Positions 35,176 through 44,044 of a stretch of 47,284 nt of DNA are shown in pieces (the stretch's first letter is position 1; every line of letters starts with the position of its first letter). A program made the translations under genes and the position numbers. The notes under the pieces are model-generated. The model was not told where the DNA came from. It did no database searches and saw nothing but the letters and a program-made list of their open reading frames with translations. The DNA is from Thermonema rossianum DSM 10300. GTDB lineage: Bacteria > Bacteroidota > Bacteroidia > Cytophagales > Thermonemataceae. The stretch is taken from assembly GCF_000426825.1 (NCBI RefSeq), contig NZ_AUGC01000018.1, positions 1 to 47,284 of the forward strand, read 5' to 3'.

Positions 35176-35923
35176 TATTGAAGCCTGCTGCCGATACCAA
35201 ACAACTGGCATTTTCCAACAACAAACGCAAAGGGCGACTCCCCGCATAGTGCCAAGCACTCCCCAATACAGGACAGGGACGGGGCGCCACGTAATACCAG
35301 CGCAGATGGGGCGCCCGTTGCCCGGCATAGGCAGCCAGACACTGCCACTCGTGATGGTTCCCTGTATGCAATACCACCCCATAAGGCTGCTCCGGCAAAG
35401 AGCAATCGCCTTCCGGCAAAGGGAAGTTTAAAGTCAGTGGTTGCCTTTCTACCTTCCAAGCGTCAAAGGTGGCTTTTTGTAACGGATGGCATTCCTCCAA
35501 TAAATAAACCCCCTCCAAAGCAGGGGGCTTGCACGCGCAATGCCCCATGTAGCGCTCCCATTGCACATAACGGCTCACCAGCACCTTCGGCAGGTGCTCT
35601 ATAAAAGGAAGCACCCGCAAAAGTTCGCCTTGTACCCCCCAAGGGAATACATCTATCCACAAGGTGCGGCAGGCAGTCAGCTGCAGCAGCTCCCGGAAAT
35701 AACGGGCATAAGCATCTGCATCGTATGCCAAAGAAGGCGGCATATACACCACCTCTACATTAGCAGGGGGCACATACCCAAAGCGGTGATGGTTCGTTAC
35801 CAAATAGACTCTGGCAACAGAGAATAAATGCTGTTCGATAATACGCAATGAACGATGCACATGCCCCCAGCCACCGCCTACCGCATAGTAAAGAATGCTA
35901 TCATTTTCAGGCGTTGACCACAT
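35051..35923 (-). CDS. Glycosyltransferase-like protein (MurG/GT-B type)
   Basis: 290 residues. N-terminal YAVGGGWGHVHRSLRII is the glycine-rich GT-B nucleotide-sugar entry with GHVxR, as in MurG and MGDG-synthase types. The C-terminal half has VSAAGFNTMKELVPF and LPFARKYDNQFWR, the acceptor-side donor-binding pattern (conserved AAG-N-x-KE). Shorter than usual GT-B enzymes (about 350). No membrane helix. Sugar and acceptor unknown. Third gene after purE and the dehydrogenase on the minus strand; overlaps the latter by 17 bases and the merC gene by 125. Confidence 0.75.
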   Translation of the reverse strand: MWSTPENDSILYYAVGGGWGHVHRSLRIIEQHLFSVARVYLVTNHHRFGYVPPANVEVVYMPPSLAYDADAYARYFRELLQLTACRTLWIDVFPWGVQGELLRVLPFIEHLPKVLVSRYVQWERYMGHCACKPPALEGVYLLEECHPLQKATFDAWKVERQPLTLNFPLPEGDCSLPEQPYGVVLHTGNHHEWQCLAAYAGQRAPHLRWYYVAPRPCPVLGSAWHYAGSRPLRLLLENASCLVSAAGFNTMKELVPFREKHHVLPFARKYDNQFWRWGRHRLNSPFHDNA

Positions 35924-36875
35924 TTTTCGGCTTCCCTTCTATGAACGAACGCAGGTTGTCTGCCACTATAGCCAGCAAACGGCTGCGCGACTCGTGGCTA
36001 CTCCATGCGTTGTGTGGTGTCACAATACAGTTGGGCAGCGTAAGCAGGGGATGACCGGGCGGCGGGGGCTCTTGTGCCAATACGTCCAATGCAGCTGCTT
36101 TGATACGGTTGTTGCTTAAGGCTTCGAACAAAGCCACCTCATCAATAAGAGCTCCCCGGGCTGTATTGACCAGCACGGCCGTGGGCTTCATCAAAGACAA
36201 ACGATGTGCATTGACCAGCTTTGTCGTTTCAGGTGTCAGGGGGCAATGCAGGCTCACTACATCACTGGTGGCAAAGAGCTCGTCCAAGGGTACCCACCGT
36301 GCCCCTTTGCGTTGCACCTCCGCTTTGTCGGGATGGTATGCCACCACCCACATACCCAAAGCCCGTGCCATGCGCGCCACCTGATAACCAATATTGCCCA
36401 ACCCTACAACCCCCAACTGTTTGCCTGCCAACTCCACGATGGGACGTTTCCAATAGCACCAACTGCTGCTCCACTCACCGCGATGTGTGCTTTCATGATG
36501 CAAAGGGATCTCGTTGCAAGCGGCCAGCATCAAAGCCAGTGTATGCTGCGCTACCGACATGGTGCCATAACCCGAAGCATTGGTTACTATGATGCCACGC
36601 TCGCGTGCGCACACTATGTCCACATTGTTATAGCCACTGGCCAATAAACCTATGTATTTCAACTTGGGCAGCTGTTCAATGATTGAGCGGTCCAGCACCA
36701 CCTTGTTGACGAGCAACACATCGGCAGCCGAAGCCCGGGCAAGCACCTCTTCGGGGGCAGTATGCTCATACAAAGTCAAGTGCCCCAAAGCATGCAGTTC
36801 GGACCAGTCCAAATCGCCCACATCCAGCGGGCGGCTGTCCAACACCACAATTTCAAGTGTTTCTTCCTTTTTCAT
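35907..36875 (-). CDS. D-2-hydroxyacid dehydrogenase (glycerate/hydroxypyruvate reductase-like)
   Basis: 322 residues from ATG 36875. Rossmann NAD-binding GLGNIGYQVARMA, catalytic Arg in VNTARGALIDE, Glu in LDVLAQEPPPPGHPLL, and His in TPHNAWSS. YNNVDIVCARERGIIVTNASGYGT is also typical of the family (cut here: VTNASGYGT). Reduces a 2-keto acid with NAD(P)H; hydroxypyruvate or glyoxylate are likely substrates by overall resemblance. Lies 17 bases downstream of purE. Confidence 0.9.
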   Translation of the reverse strand: MKKEETLEIVVLDSRPLDVGDLDWSELHALGHLTLYEHTAPEEVLARASAADVLLVNKVVLDRSIIEQLPKLKYIGLLASGYNNVDIVCARERGIIVTNASGYGTMSVAQHTLALMLAACNEIPLHHESTHRGEWSSSWCYWKRPIVELAGKQLGVVGLGNIGYQVARMARALGMWVVAYHPDKAEVQRKGARWVPLDELFATSDVVSLHCPLTPETTKLVNAHRLSLMKPTAVLVNTARGALIDEVALFEALSNNRIKAAALDVLAQEPPPPGHPLLTLPNCIVTPHNAWSSHESRSRLLAIVADNLRSFIEGKPKNVVNA

Positions 36876-36892
36876 ATTCACAAACTCAAACC

Positions 36893-37402
36893 CTATACAT
36901 CTCTTTCTTCATCCAAGTCCTGTTGCTGCCGGTATATCTTCTCTTTCAGTGCTTCTTTGAACTGTTCCAGCAGGCCGGCAAGTGTGTCATCGGAAGTAGC
37001 CAATATTTGAACTGCCAAAATGCCGGCGTTGCGCGCGCCGTCGAGTGCCACCGTAGCTACCGGCACACCTGCGGGCATCTGCAGAATAGACAAGACCGAA
37101 TCCCAACCGTCTATGGAATTGCGCGATTTCACGGGCACGCCTATAACCGGCAAGGTGGTAAGCGAAGCCACCATACCGGGCAAGTGTGCGGCACCGCCTG
37201 CCCCTGCTATAATCACCCGTATGCCACGTGCCCGTGCCTGACGGGCATAATCAAACATGCGCTCGGGTGTGCGGTGTGCCGATACGATTTGCACTTCGTA
37301 TGGCACTTGCATATCGTCCAAAAAGGCGGCTGCTTCTTTCATCACAGGCCAATCGGACTTGCTGCCCATGATAATCCCTACTTTTGGTGAAATATCTTTC
37401 AT
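36893..37402 (-). CDS. purE: N5-carboxyaminoimidazole ribonucleotide mutase
   Basis: 169 residues, class I PurE length. Signature elements: [13 protein letters not shown] (phosphate binding), [22 protein letters not shown] and [20 protein letters not shown]. Catalyses the N5-CAIR to CAIR step of purine synthesis, usually with PurK, which is not in the window. First gene of the purE / 2-HADH / glycosyltransferase-like run. Confidence 0.97.
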   Translation of the reverse strand: MKDISPKVGIIMGSKSDWPVMKEAAAFLDDMQVPYEVQIVSAHRTPERMFDYARQARARGIRVIIAGAGGAAHLPGMVASLTTLPVIGVPVKSRNSIDGWDSVLSILQMPAGVPVATVALDGARNAGILAVQILATSDDTLAGLLEQFKEALKEKIYRQQQDLDEERDV

Positions 37403-37507
37403 AAAATGAAACAGTTAACGATTGTAAAACTTTTGTTTTTGTCAATGGCACACTAAATCTGTTTGGTACTTCAAACCCTTTCAAACAAAGCAAGTGAGCC
37501 CCTTACT

Positions 37508-37990
37508 TTAAAGCCCTTTCAGATATTCCTCCACTTGTCCGGGTGTCATGCGGCAATTGATCCATTCGGCATCAAAAGTTACCGGCATGCGTTTGTAAAA
37601 GCGAATGGCCGGCTCGTTCCATTCCAGCACTTGCCAGGCTACCCGCCCCACACCTGCGGCCTGAGCCAAGCGCAAAGCCTCATCGAACAAACGTTTGCCA
37701 ATTCCCTGCCCGCGTGCCGACTCTTTCACCACAATATCTTCTACATAGAACACGCGCCCTTTCCAGGTAGAATAAGGGAAACAGTACAACAAAATACCCA
37801 CTACTTCCCCTTCTTGTTCTGCCACCAGGCAGCCGAAATAACCATTTGCGAAATCGTGTTTGAGCTGTTCCGGTGAATTGGTATGTTCATGCGCCGCCTT
37901 TTCATAGGCTGCCAGCTCGGCAATGAGTGCGTGCACGGCCGGCATGTCGTCGAGCACCGCTGCCCGTATTGTACAAGCATTTGATTCCAT
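37508..37990 (-). CDS. GNAT N-acetyltransferase, diamine/thialysine type
   Basis: 160 residues from ATG 37990. Acetyl-CoA motif A VEDIVVKESARGQGIGKRL (R-G-Q-G-I-G-K). The opening IRAAVLDDMPAVHALIAEL, the KFDxF-like HDFANGYFGCLVAE and the C-terminal AIRFYKRM segment match the SSAT/thialysine acetyltransferase branch, so a polyamine or lysine analogue is a likely acceptor. Divergent from rsmI, 167 bases apart. Confidence 0.87.
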   Translation of the reverse strand: MESNACTIRAAVLDDMPAVHALIAELAAYEKAAHEHTNSPEQLKHDFANGYFGCLVAEQEGEVVGILLYCFPYSTWKGRVFYVEDIVVKESARGQGIGKRLFDEALRLAQAAGVGRVAWQVLEWNEPAIRFYKRMPVTFDAEWINCRMTPGQVEEYLKGL

Positions 37991-38116
37991 AAGCAAAAAG
38001 TTTTGGTTTCAAATCTACATATTTCAACAGGCTAACAAAAACCCCTTCCCTGCCTTTTTGCCTGAAAGAAGGAAAGTGCCTCTTTTCTTTACGCTGCTTT
38101 TCACCTAAGAAAGTCC

Positions 38117-38124
38117 TACCTTTG
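38117..38124 (+). promoter_or_regulatory. -7 box for rsmI
   Basis: TACCTTTG matches TAnnTTTG and sits 34-41 bases before the rsmI ATG at 38158. No perfect TTG at -33. Confidence 0.45.
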
Positions 38125-38157
38125 CAAAAATGATTGAAGACTTTAAGTAAACATAGT

Positions 38158-38883
38158 ATGAGCAAGCATGAACCTACCGTCGCTCACCTCACCTTGGTAC
38201 CCACCCCCATTGGCAACCTGCAGGATCTGACCTTCCGGGCTGTCGATGTGCTCAGAAGTGTAGATACCATCCTTGCCGAAGACACACGCAATGCCCAAAA
38301 GCTACTCCGGCACTTCGACATACAACGCCCTCTGCAGAGCTACCATGCCCACAACGAGCACACCCAAGTCAATAAGTTGATTGCCCGCATGCAGCAGGGC
38401 GAACGCATGGCGCTTATATCCGACGCCGGCACACCGGCTATTTCAGACCCCGGCTTTTTGTTGGTGCGTGCTTGTGTGCAAGCAGGGCTGCAAGTAGAAT
38501 GCCTGCCCGGCGCTACGGCCTTCGTCCCTGCCTTGGTGCAGTCAGGTCTTCCTTGCGACCGCTTCGTTTTCGAAGGCTTCCTGCCTCATAAGAAAGGGCG
38601 CCAAACCCGCTTGCAAGAGTTGGCCGGCGAAACGCGCACCATCGTGCTCTACGAGTCGCCCCACCGCCTGCTCAAAACCCTGCAGCAGCTCAAAGAGCAT
38701 TTCGGGGGTGAACGCCCCATAGCGGTCGTGCGCGAAATAAGCAAGCTGTTTGCAGAAACCATACGCGGCACCATCGATTCCGTCCTTACTCATTATGCAG
38801 AAGGCGGCACCATCAAGGGCGAATTTGTTTTGGTTATAGGGGGGCTTGAAAAGGAAAAGAACAAACAGGCTGCCATGTTATGA
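38158..38883 (+). CDS. rsmI: 16S rRNA (cytidine1402-2'-O)-methyltransferase
   Basis: 241 residues from ATG 38158 (in-frame TTG at 38134 is less likely). Tetrapyrrole-methylase fold with all RsmI motifs: LVPTPIGNLQDLTFRAVDVL, AEDTRNAQKLLRHF, ISDAGTPAISDPG, YESPHRLLKTL and ETIRGT. Methylates the ribose of C1402 in the decoding centre using SAM. Confidence 0.97.
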   Translation: MSKHEPTVAHLTLVPTPIGNLQDLTFRAVDVLRSVDTILAEDTRNAQKLLRHFDIQRPLQSYHAHNEHTQVNKLIARMQQGERMALISDAGTPAISDPGFLLVRACVQAGLQVECLPGATAFVPALVQSGLPCDRFVFEGFLPHKKGRQTRLQELAGETRTIVLYESPHRLLKTLQQLKEHFGGERPIAVVREISKLFAETIRGTIDSVLTHYAEGGTIKGEFVLVIGGLEKEKNKQAAML

Positions 38884-38955
38884 TTACAATAAATTTCGTA
38901 TTAACTTGCCGATGCCTTTGTTGCGCATGGTAGAACCTCTAAAACAAGCGGGGGT

Positions 38956-39915
38956 ATGATTCGCGTTTTTTACCTCAATGAAGTACAAGAAATCAAATGG
39001 GTGAAACTGAACAATCCGGAAGATGAAATACAGGATTTTCAAAACGTCATTTGGATTGACCTGCAGTCACCCAGCGAACAGGAAAAGCGCATCGTAGAAG
39101 AAGTCTACGGCATAGAGTTTTTCACCCCACAAGAAGCCGCCGAAATCGAGAGCAGCTCGCGTTACTACGAAGACCAGCGCGTGATTGAAGCCAACAACAC
39201 CTTTGTTGTGTATGAAAACAAATTCTATGTGGCACGGCAGGTGTCTTTCATCCTGAAAGGCGGTATTTTGTTTACGCTGCGCAACAACGACCTCAAAGCC
39301 TTTGCCGACGTGGTGCGCCGGCTCAAAACCATGCCGCCCGGTTATATTAGCCGCGGCACACAAATATGGATGATGATACTGGAAACCCGCATCGACCTGG
39401 ATGCCGACTTCATCGAGTATCTGAGTCGGGTAACCAACCACATCAGTAAGAAAATCATCCGGGACAAAGAGTACCAAGAAGAGATACTGCTCAAACTCAC
39501 CGAGCTGCAGGAAAACACCATCCTTATCCGCGAAAGCATCATAGACAAACAGCGGGTGGTATCGTCTCTGCTCAAAAGCATCATGATTCCGGACGAAGAG
39601 AAAGAGCGCCTGCGTATTGTTATCAAAGACATCAACTCACTGCTCCAACACGCTGATTTCAGCTTTCAACGGCTCGAGTATTTACAAAACACCTTTCTTG
39701 GCTTGGTCAACATAGAACAAAACCACGTCATCAAGATATTTACGGTGGTGACGGTGGTCTTCTTGCCCCCCACCCTTATTGCCAGCATCTACGGTATGAA
39801 CTTCGAATTCATGCCTGAGCTTAAATGGACCTATGGTTATCCGCTTTCACTGATTATGATGGTTACCTCCTCCCTTTTGTTTTTGTGGTACTTCAAACAG
39901 AAGAAGTGGCTGTAA
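38956..39915 (+). CDS. corA: CorA-family magnesium/cobalt transporter
   Basis: 319 residues. Large N-terminal cytoplasmic domain, long stalk helix (about 185-250), and two C-terminal membrane helices flanking the selectivity signature YGMNFEFMPEL (GMN). C-terminus basic (FKQKKWL). Pentameric Mg2+/Co2+ channel of the inner membrane. The G-rich run GCGGGGGT before ATG 38956 is a possible ribosome site. Starts 72 bases after rsmI. Confidence 0.96.
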   Translation: MIRVFYLNEVQEIKWVKLNNPEDEIQDFQNVIWIDLQSPSEQEKRIVEEVYGIEFFTPQEAAEIESSSRYYEDQRVIEANNTFVVYENKFYVARQVSFILKGGILFTLRNNDLKAFADVVRRLKTMPPGYISRGTQIWMMILETRIDLDADFIEYLSRVTNHISKKIIRDKEYQEEILLKLTELQENTILIRESIIDKQRVVSSLLKSIMIPDEEKERLRIVIKDINSLLQHADFSFQRLEYLQNTFLGLVNIEQNHVIKIFTVVTVVFLPPTLIASIYGMNFEFMPELKWTYGYPLSLIMMVTSSLLFLWYFKQKKWL

Positions 39916-39961
39916 AGCCGGCGGCGATAAAAAAATAATTTTTACACCCAAAAAGGCGATG

Positions 39962-40011
39962 ACCCATTGGGTACGGTATCAATTTTGCTTATATTCAAGA
40001 GTATAAGCAAA
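39962..40011 (+). promoter_or_regulatory. Two inverted repeats upstream of the four-cysteine genes
   Basis: ACCCATTGGGT (39962-39972) is a perfect palindrome about its centre. TTTGCTTATA (39984-39993) and TATAAGCAAA (40002-40011) form a perfect 10-bp inverted repeat with an 8-base spacer ending 12 bases before the start codon at 40024. They could be operator sites or a 5'-UTR hairpin over the ribosome site. A corA terminator is an alternative for the second, although no T-run follows. Confidence 0.45.
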
Positions 40012-40023
40012 CAACCGTTTATT

Positions 40024-40470
40024 ATGAAAAGCCCTCTCCTTCTCCTCTTTCTTTTGCTGAGCCTTTCTTTTACTTATGCTCAAAACAACACACCGCCGGC
40101 AAACCAAGCAGAACAGTTGGCACATGACCTTTGCACCTGCGTTTCCGATTATTTTGAAGGCATGCACCCCGCCATTCAGAGCTACATGAAAGACATGCTG
40201 GAATTGGGGGAAGCAGAAGCCACCCGCCTGTTCAGTGAAAAAATAGAAAACATGTCTGCCGAAGAGCAGCAAAAAGTGCAACAAGATGCGCAGCGTATGC
40301 AAGACATCGCCAACGACCCGGCATTTGCCCGCTGTGCTCAACTGGTGCAGGATGCTACCATGAGCGATGAGCAAGCACTTGACTTTCAAAACTACCTCAT
40401 GAATGCTTCTGCCTGCAGTCTTATGCGCACCTTCATGCTGCTGGGACAAGCCCGGCAAGCAAGCGAGTAA
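40024..40470 (+). CDS. Secreted four-cysteine-domain protein, single copy
   Basis: 148 residues from ATG 40024. Signal peptide MKSPLLLLFLLLSLSFTYAQ. One helical domain with Cys spacing CxC-x64-C-x26-C, starting HDLCTCVSDYFEGMHPAIQ and continuing through MSAEEQQKVQQDAQRMQ. The same domain occurs twice in the next gene. I do not recognise a named family. Two disulfides in the periplasm or at the surface are likely. Probably cotranscribed with the 40514 gene (43 bases apart). Confidence 0.82.
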   Translation: MKSPLLLLFLLLSLSFTYAQNNTPPANQAEQLAHDLCTCVSDYFEGMHPAIQSYMKDMLELGEAEATRLFSEKIENMSAEEQQKVQQDAQRMQDIANDPAFARCAQLVQDATMSDEQALDFQNYLMNASACSLMRTFMLLGQARQASE

Positions 40471-40513
40471 ACTCATTTTATTTCTCATTTCTCACCTCCA
40501 AACCCTCAACTTT

Positions 40514-41356
40514 ATGAAACGTCCCCTTGCTTCCCTTTCTTTAGCCTTCAGCTTCATGGCTTTGCTGTGGGCACCCACACAGGCACAAGACATCCGCCGG
40601 CTTACCGGCGAAGCCTGCGCATGCATCGATAGCAAAGTAAAGCAGTATCATCGAATCATCGTGCAATATATGTACGATTATGTGGACCTGGGCGAAGAAA
40701 CTGCAGGGCGCAACCTCAAATCGCGCTATGCCGGACTCAGTGCCGAAGCCCAACAGCAGGTGCAAGAAGATATCAACGCTCTGGATGCCGAAATTGGCAG
40801 CATAGTAGGCAACTGCCTGAGCACCATCAAAGGCATGAACCTGTCTGATGCCCAAATGGATGTACTCAAACAAGAGCTGTCTGACAACAAACAATGCTAC
40901 CCTTTGCTTTATTACATTGCCACCAACAGCAATGACAGCAAAACGGAAGAAAAAGAAAAAGACACCCCTTCTGCCATTGACCCCAATCAAGAAGCAAGTG
41001 CCCTTGCCGAGGACATATGCGACTGTGCCTACAGGAAGATAGACCGCCTGCACCCCATCGTGCAAGAGTTTTTGATTGAGCTCATAGACCTCGAAGACAG
41101 CGACCACATCGTGAGCAACTACAACCGTCGCTACGATAAACTCAACGAGCAGGAAAAAGAAAAGGCATCGCAAGACCTCGCCTATGTGCAGAGTCCCGCC
41201 TTCAAGGATTATATCTACGAATGCCTGAGTGTGGTGAGTTCTTTGGATGAAGCGGCTTATGACGCACTATTAAATGCCGTCAAAGAAGAACCGTACTGCA
41301 AAAAGATGCGTGGCGCCATTACTGTCATCAACATTTCACAAAAAGAAGAGGAATAA
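40514..41356 (+). CDS. Secreted four-cysteine-domain protein, two copies
   Basis: 280 residues from ATG 40514 (in-frame starts further up overlap the preceding gene). Signal peptide ending PTQAQ. Domain 1 begins GEACACIDSKVKQYHR with CxC-x63-C-x26-C; a charged linker (KTEEKEKDTPSAIDPN) follows; domain 2 begins EDICDCAYRKIDRLHP with CxC-x65-C-x24-C. All three copies in the two genes share an E/Q-rich central helix after a LSAE/LNEQE/MSAEE turn. No catalytic motif. Function unknown. Ends before a bidirectional hairpin terminator. Confidence 0.82.
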   Translation: MKRPLASLSLAFSFMALLWAPTQAQDIRRLTGEACACIDSKVKQYHRIIVQYMYDYVDLGEETAGRNLKSRYAGLSAEAQQQVQEDINALDAEIGSIVGNCLSTIKGMNLSDAQMDVLKQELSDNKQCYPLLYYIATNSNDSKTEEKEKDTPSAIDPNQEASALAEDICDCAYRKIDRLHPIVQEFLIELIDLEDSDHIVSNYNRRYDKLNEQEKEKASQDLAYVQSPAFKDYIYECLSVVSSLDEAAYDALLNAVKEEPYCKKMRGAITVINISQKEEE

Positions 41357-41393
41357 ACAAAGTAAGCTTCAAGAGACGAAACGGCACAATAAA

Positions 41394-41434
41394 AAAAGCC
41401 TGCCTTTGTCTGTTCACGGCAAAAGCAGGCTTTT
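41394..41434. terminator. Bidirectional hairpin terminator
   Basis: AAAAGCCTGC (41394-41403) pairs with GCAGGCTTTT (41425-41434) around a 21-base loop, with A-run before and T-run after, so it can end both the four-cysteine operon (+) and the acyl-CoA dehydrogenase transcript (-). Confidence 0.85.
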
Positions 41435-41467
41435 CAACTACAGTGGGCGTATGCCCTGCATACTTGC

Positions 41468-43276
41468 TTAAATGATTACCTCTTTTTCCTCGGGCAAGGT
41501 CAAGAACACATCATCCATGAGGCGGGTAGCAAGCCATTTGGTTTTGGGCAATTCATAGTGGAAGAAGAAACGCATGGTATGCACCTTGCTTTCATAGAAG
41601 CGCTGCGCTTCTTCGTCCAAGCCACCGGCAACCAACTTCTGCTTGGCAGCCACTGCCATCTTCAGCCACATCCACGCCACAACAATCAGACTCGACATCT
41701 CCATAAACAAAACAGCATCAGCCATGTAGCGCTCCACGTCGCCTTTCATGGCATAGCCCATCAGCTTTTGCATGACTTGCTGCAGGCGCCCCATCTCTTT
41801 TTGCAGCAGTTCTGCGTAGGGTTTAAAGTCGTCAAAGGTGAGGGCTTCCTGCAGTGTTTTGCCTATCTCTTCGGTCAACAACATGGCAGCCTTGCCGTTC
41901 TTGGCAACGATTTTACGCCCCAGCAAGTCCAATGATTGAATGCCTGTGGTCCCTTCGTAAATGGTGGTGATGCGTATGTCGCGATACATCTGCTCGAGCG
42001 GGAAATCGGTCGTATATCCGTAACCACCCAGCACCTGCAGCCCGGCACTTACCGACTGAATGCCATACTCCGAAGGATAGGTCTTGACTATGGGGGTGAG
42101 CAGGTCGAGCAGCAACTGATAGCGCTCGCGTTCCTCGCCTTCGGTTACTTCCAGCATATCGGCATAGAAAGCGGCTTGTGCCGTCAGCATCAAGGCGCCT
42201 TCGCTCACCGCTTTTTGGAAAAGCAGCATGCGGCGCACATCCGGGTGGTTGATGATGAGGGTCTGCGGCGTGGTTTTTTGGTCTTTTTCGCTGAGGCGAC
42301 GTCCCTGCGGACGCTCGTTGGCATATTTCAGCGAAGCATGATAAGCCATGGAAGCGATGGCTGCCGACATGATGCCCACGCCTATGCGTGCCTCGTTCAT
42401 CATTTGGAACATGTACTTCAAGCCGTGGTGCGGCTCACCTACCAGCCAACCGTAGCAGTTGTCTTTGTCGCCGGCGACAAAGTGCACGGCGGGGGTGCAC
42501 TTCTGTCCCATCTTGTGGTAAATACCGGCAGTCACCACATCGTTGTCTACGAGTTGTCCGTTTTCTATGCGGTACTTGGGCACTATGAAAAGCGAAATGC
42601 CTTTGGTACCTGCCGGTGCCCCATCGATGCGCGCCAGCATCAAGTGCACCACATTTTCGGCACCTTCGTAGTCACCTGCCGAAATAAATATTTTCTGCCC
42701 CTTGATTTTATACACCCCCTCTTGGTCTGTGGGGCTTGCCGAGCTGCTGATATCAGACAATGAGCTGCCGGCTTGCGGCTCGGTAAGTGCCATGGTACCT
42801 TGCCACTCACCCGACAACATTTTGGGAAGGTAAATATCCTTCAGCTCTTGTTTGGCGAAATTTTTTATCAGACGGGCGGCACCGGCAGTCAAGCCCACAA
42901 ACATGGTAGCGCCGTTGTTGGCTGCCCCTTGAATGTAGTTCATTGCCATCTGCAACAGCTGAGGCAGCTGCTGCCCTCCGTCTTCATACGAGAAGGTGGC
43001 ACCAATCATGCCGGCTTCGCCCATGGCTTTCACGTATTCCAAAATAGCCGGATGCACCGTCACCTTGCCATCCACAAAGTCAGACTCCTGCTTGTCCATC
43101 TCACGATAGTTGGGATACAACAGGCGGTCTGCTATCTGTTTGGCTGCCTCTATGACCATATCGAACGAGCTGCGGTCATGGTCTTTATAGTGCTCGTACC
43201 GGCTAAGTTGCTCTGCATTCAGAACATCATACAAAACGAATTGCAGGCTTTTGAGATCTACATATTTTTCTTCCAT
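41468..43276 (-). CDS. Acyl-CoA dehydrogenase (long form with C-terminal extension)
   Basis: 602 residues, longer than the 380-residue short-chain type. N-terminal helical domain, middle beta domain with GTMALTEPQAGSSLSDI (FAD/substrate loop) and KGQKIFISAGDYE, C-terminal helices with the catalytic Glu in TTIYEGTTGIQSLDLLGRK, and an extra 130-residue helical extension. This is the build of AcdB/DmdC-like and ACAD10-type long enzymes. Oxidises acyl-CoA to enoyl-CoA with FAD. Fits, with the racemase-like enzyme at 32907, fatty or branched acid breakdown. Own promoter-like box at 43303-43333. Confidence 0.92.
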   Translation of the reverse strand: MEEKYVDLKSLQFVLYDVLNAEQLSRYEHYKDHDRSSFDMVIEAAKQIADRLLYPNYREMDKQESDFVDGKVTVHPAILEYVKAMGEAGMIGATFSYEDGGQQLPQLLQMAMNYIQGAANNGATMFVGLTAGAARLIKNFAKQELKDIYLPKMLSGEWQGTMALTEPQAGSSLSDISSSASPTDQEGVYKIKGQKIFISAGDYEGAENVVHLMLARIDGAPAGTKGISLFIVPKYRIENGQLVDNDVVTAGIYHKMGQKCTPAVHFVAGDKDNCYGWLVGEPHHGLKYMFQMMNEARIGVGIMSAAIASMAYHASLKYANERPQGRRLSEKDQKTTPQTLIINHPDVRRMLLFQKAVSEGALMLTAQAAFYADMLEVTEGEERERYQLLLDLLTPIVKTYPSEYGIQSVSAGLQVLGGYGYTTDFPLEQMYRDIRITTIYEGTTGIQSLDLLGRKIVAKNGKAAMLLTEEIGKTLQEALTFDDFKPYAELLQKEMGRLQQVMQKLMGYAMKGDVERYMADAVLFMEMSSLIVVAWMWLKMAVAAKQKLVAGGLDEEAQRFYESKVHTMRFFFHYELPKTKWLATRLMDDVFLTLPEEKEVII

Positions 43277-43302
43277 GTCATTGGTGGGTTTAATGCTTGT
43301 GC

Positions 43303-43333
43303 GAAAGTTAGCATATCAGGAAGATAATTTCAA
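43303..43333 (-). promoter_or_regulatory. Promoter-like element for the acyl-CoA dehydrogenase gene
   Basis: Minus-strand TTG (43333-43331), 20 bases, TAACTTTC (43310-43303), one base off the Bacteroidota TTG-N19-TAnnTTTG pattern, 27 bases before the ATG. The -33 part lies inside the end of the upstream gene. Confidence 0.5.
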
Positions 43334-43966
43334 TATTTGGTCGTTTTCAATAATAAATTTTCCTTTTTCCGGATTTTGCGCACAACGATACATAGCCCAA
43401 GCTACCCGCCCGGCTTCCACAGGACGGTAACGCAGCGGTATGAGGGGGCGGAAAAAGGCGGACAGGCGGGCGCTGATTTGTTCTGCGGGGCGCGACTCGT
43501 GGCGTTGCCCCAAGAGCAAGGAAGGGCGAAAGATATAGAGGCTTTCAAAGCCTATTTGAGCCAAAGCCTCTTCCACTTCTCCTTTCACTCTATTGTAAAA
43601 GAAAACAGAGCGTTTGTCTGCCCCCATAGCCGTAACCGCAAAAAAACGGCGGCAACCATGCGCATAAGCCCAACGGGCAAAGGCAAGCACATAGTCATGG
43701 TCCACCTTGCGAAAAGCCTCTTTGGAACCGGCCTTTTTCATGGTGGTGCCTAAGCAACAAAAGGCTTCATCGAGCGGGGCATCCGGGGGTGTCGCTTCGA
43801 TGTGCTCCCAATCGACAAGCAAGGGGCTCACCCCTTGGGGCAGGTCTGTTTCCCGCCTGACGAGCGCCCACACTTTTGCGTAAGCATCACTTTTTCCCAA
43901 TAATTGACAGAGATAACTGCCTGTTAAACCCGTAGCGCCGGCAACGGCTGCTTGTTTGTTTTCCAT
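43316..43966 (-). CDS. NAD(P)-binding Rossmann protein, TIP30/HTATIP2-like
   Basis: 216 residues from ATG 43966 (a longer frame to 44044 would overlap the dut stop and is not supported). Nucleotide motif AVAGATGLTGSYLCQLLG, then CCLGTTMKKAGSKEAFRKVD and a YNRVKGEVEEAL segment where Tyr/Lys match the SDR active site. Atypical short SDR of the TIP30 kind; substrate unknown. Follows dut by 78 bases in the same direction. Confidence 0.85.
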   Translation of the reverse strand: MENKQAAVAGATGLTGSYLCQLLGKSDAYAKVWALVRRETDLPQGVSPLLVDWEHIEATPPDAPLDEAFCCLGTTMKKAGSKEAFRKVDHDYVLAFARWAYAHGCRRFFAVTAMGADKRSVFFYNRVKGEVEEALAQIGFESLYIFRPSLLLGQRHESRPAEQISARLSAFFRPLIPLRYRPVEAGRVAWAMYRCAQNPEKGKFIIENDQILKLSS

Positions 43967-44044
43967 AGTAAAACGTGTTTTTTCATAGAAAACCCAAAAG
44001 ACAAGCAAAAGATTGCCGGCAAGGCTTTTTCTTGCGAAAAACAA

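Noticed and set aside
36882-37507. tRNA or small RNA in the short gaps around purE
   Set aside because: No cloverleaf-like arms or T-loop sequence could be made out; gaps are short and ordinary.
41936-42763. A 275-codon + strand frame over the acyl-CoA dehydrogenase gene
   Set aside because: Antisense shadow; no recognisable protein features, while the minus-strand frame carries all dehydrogenase motifs.
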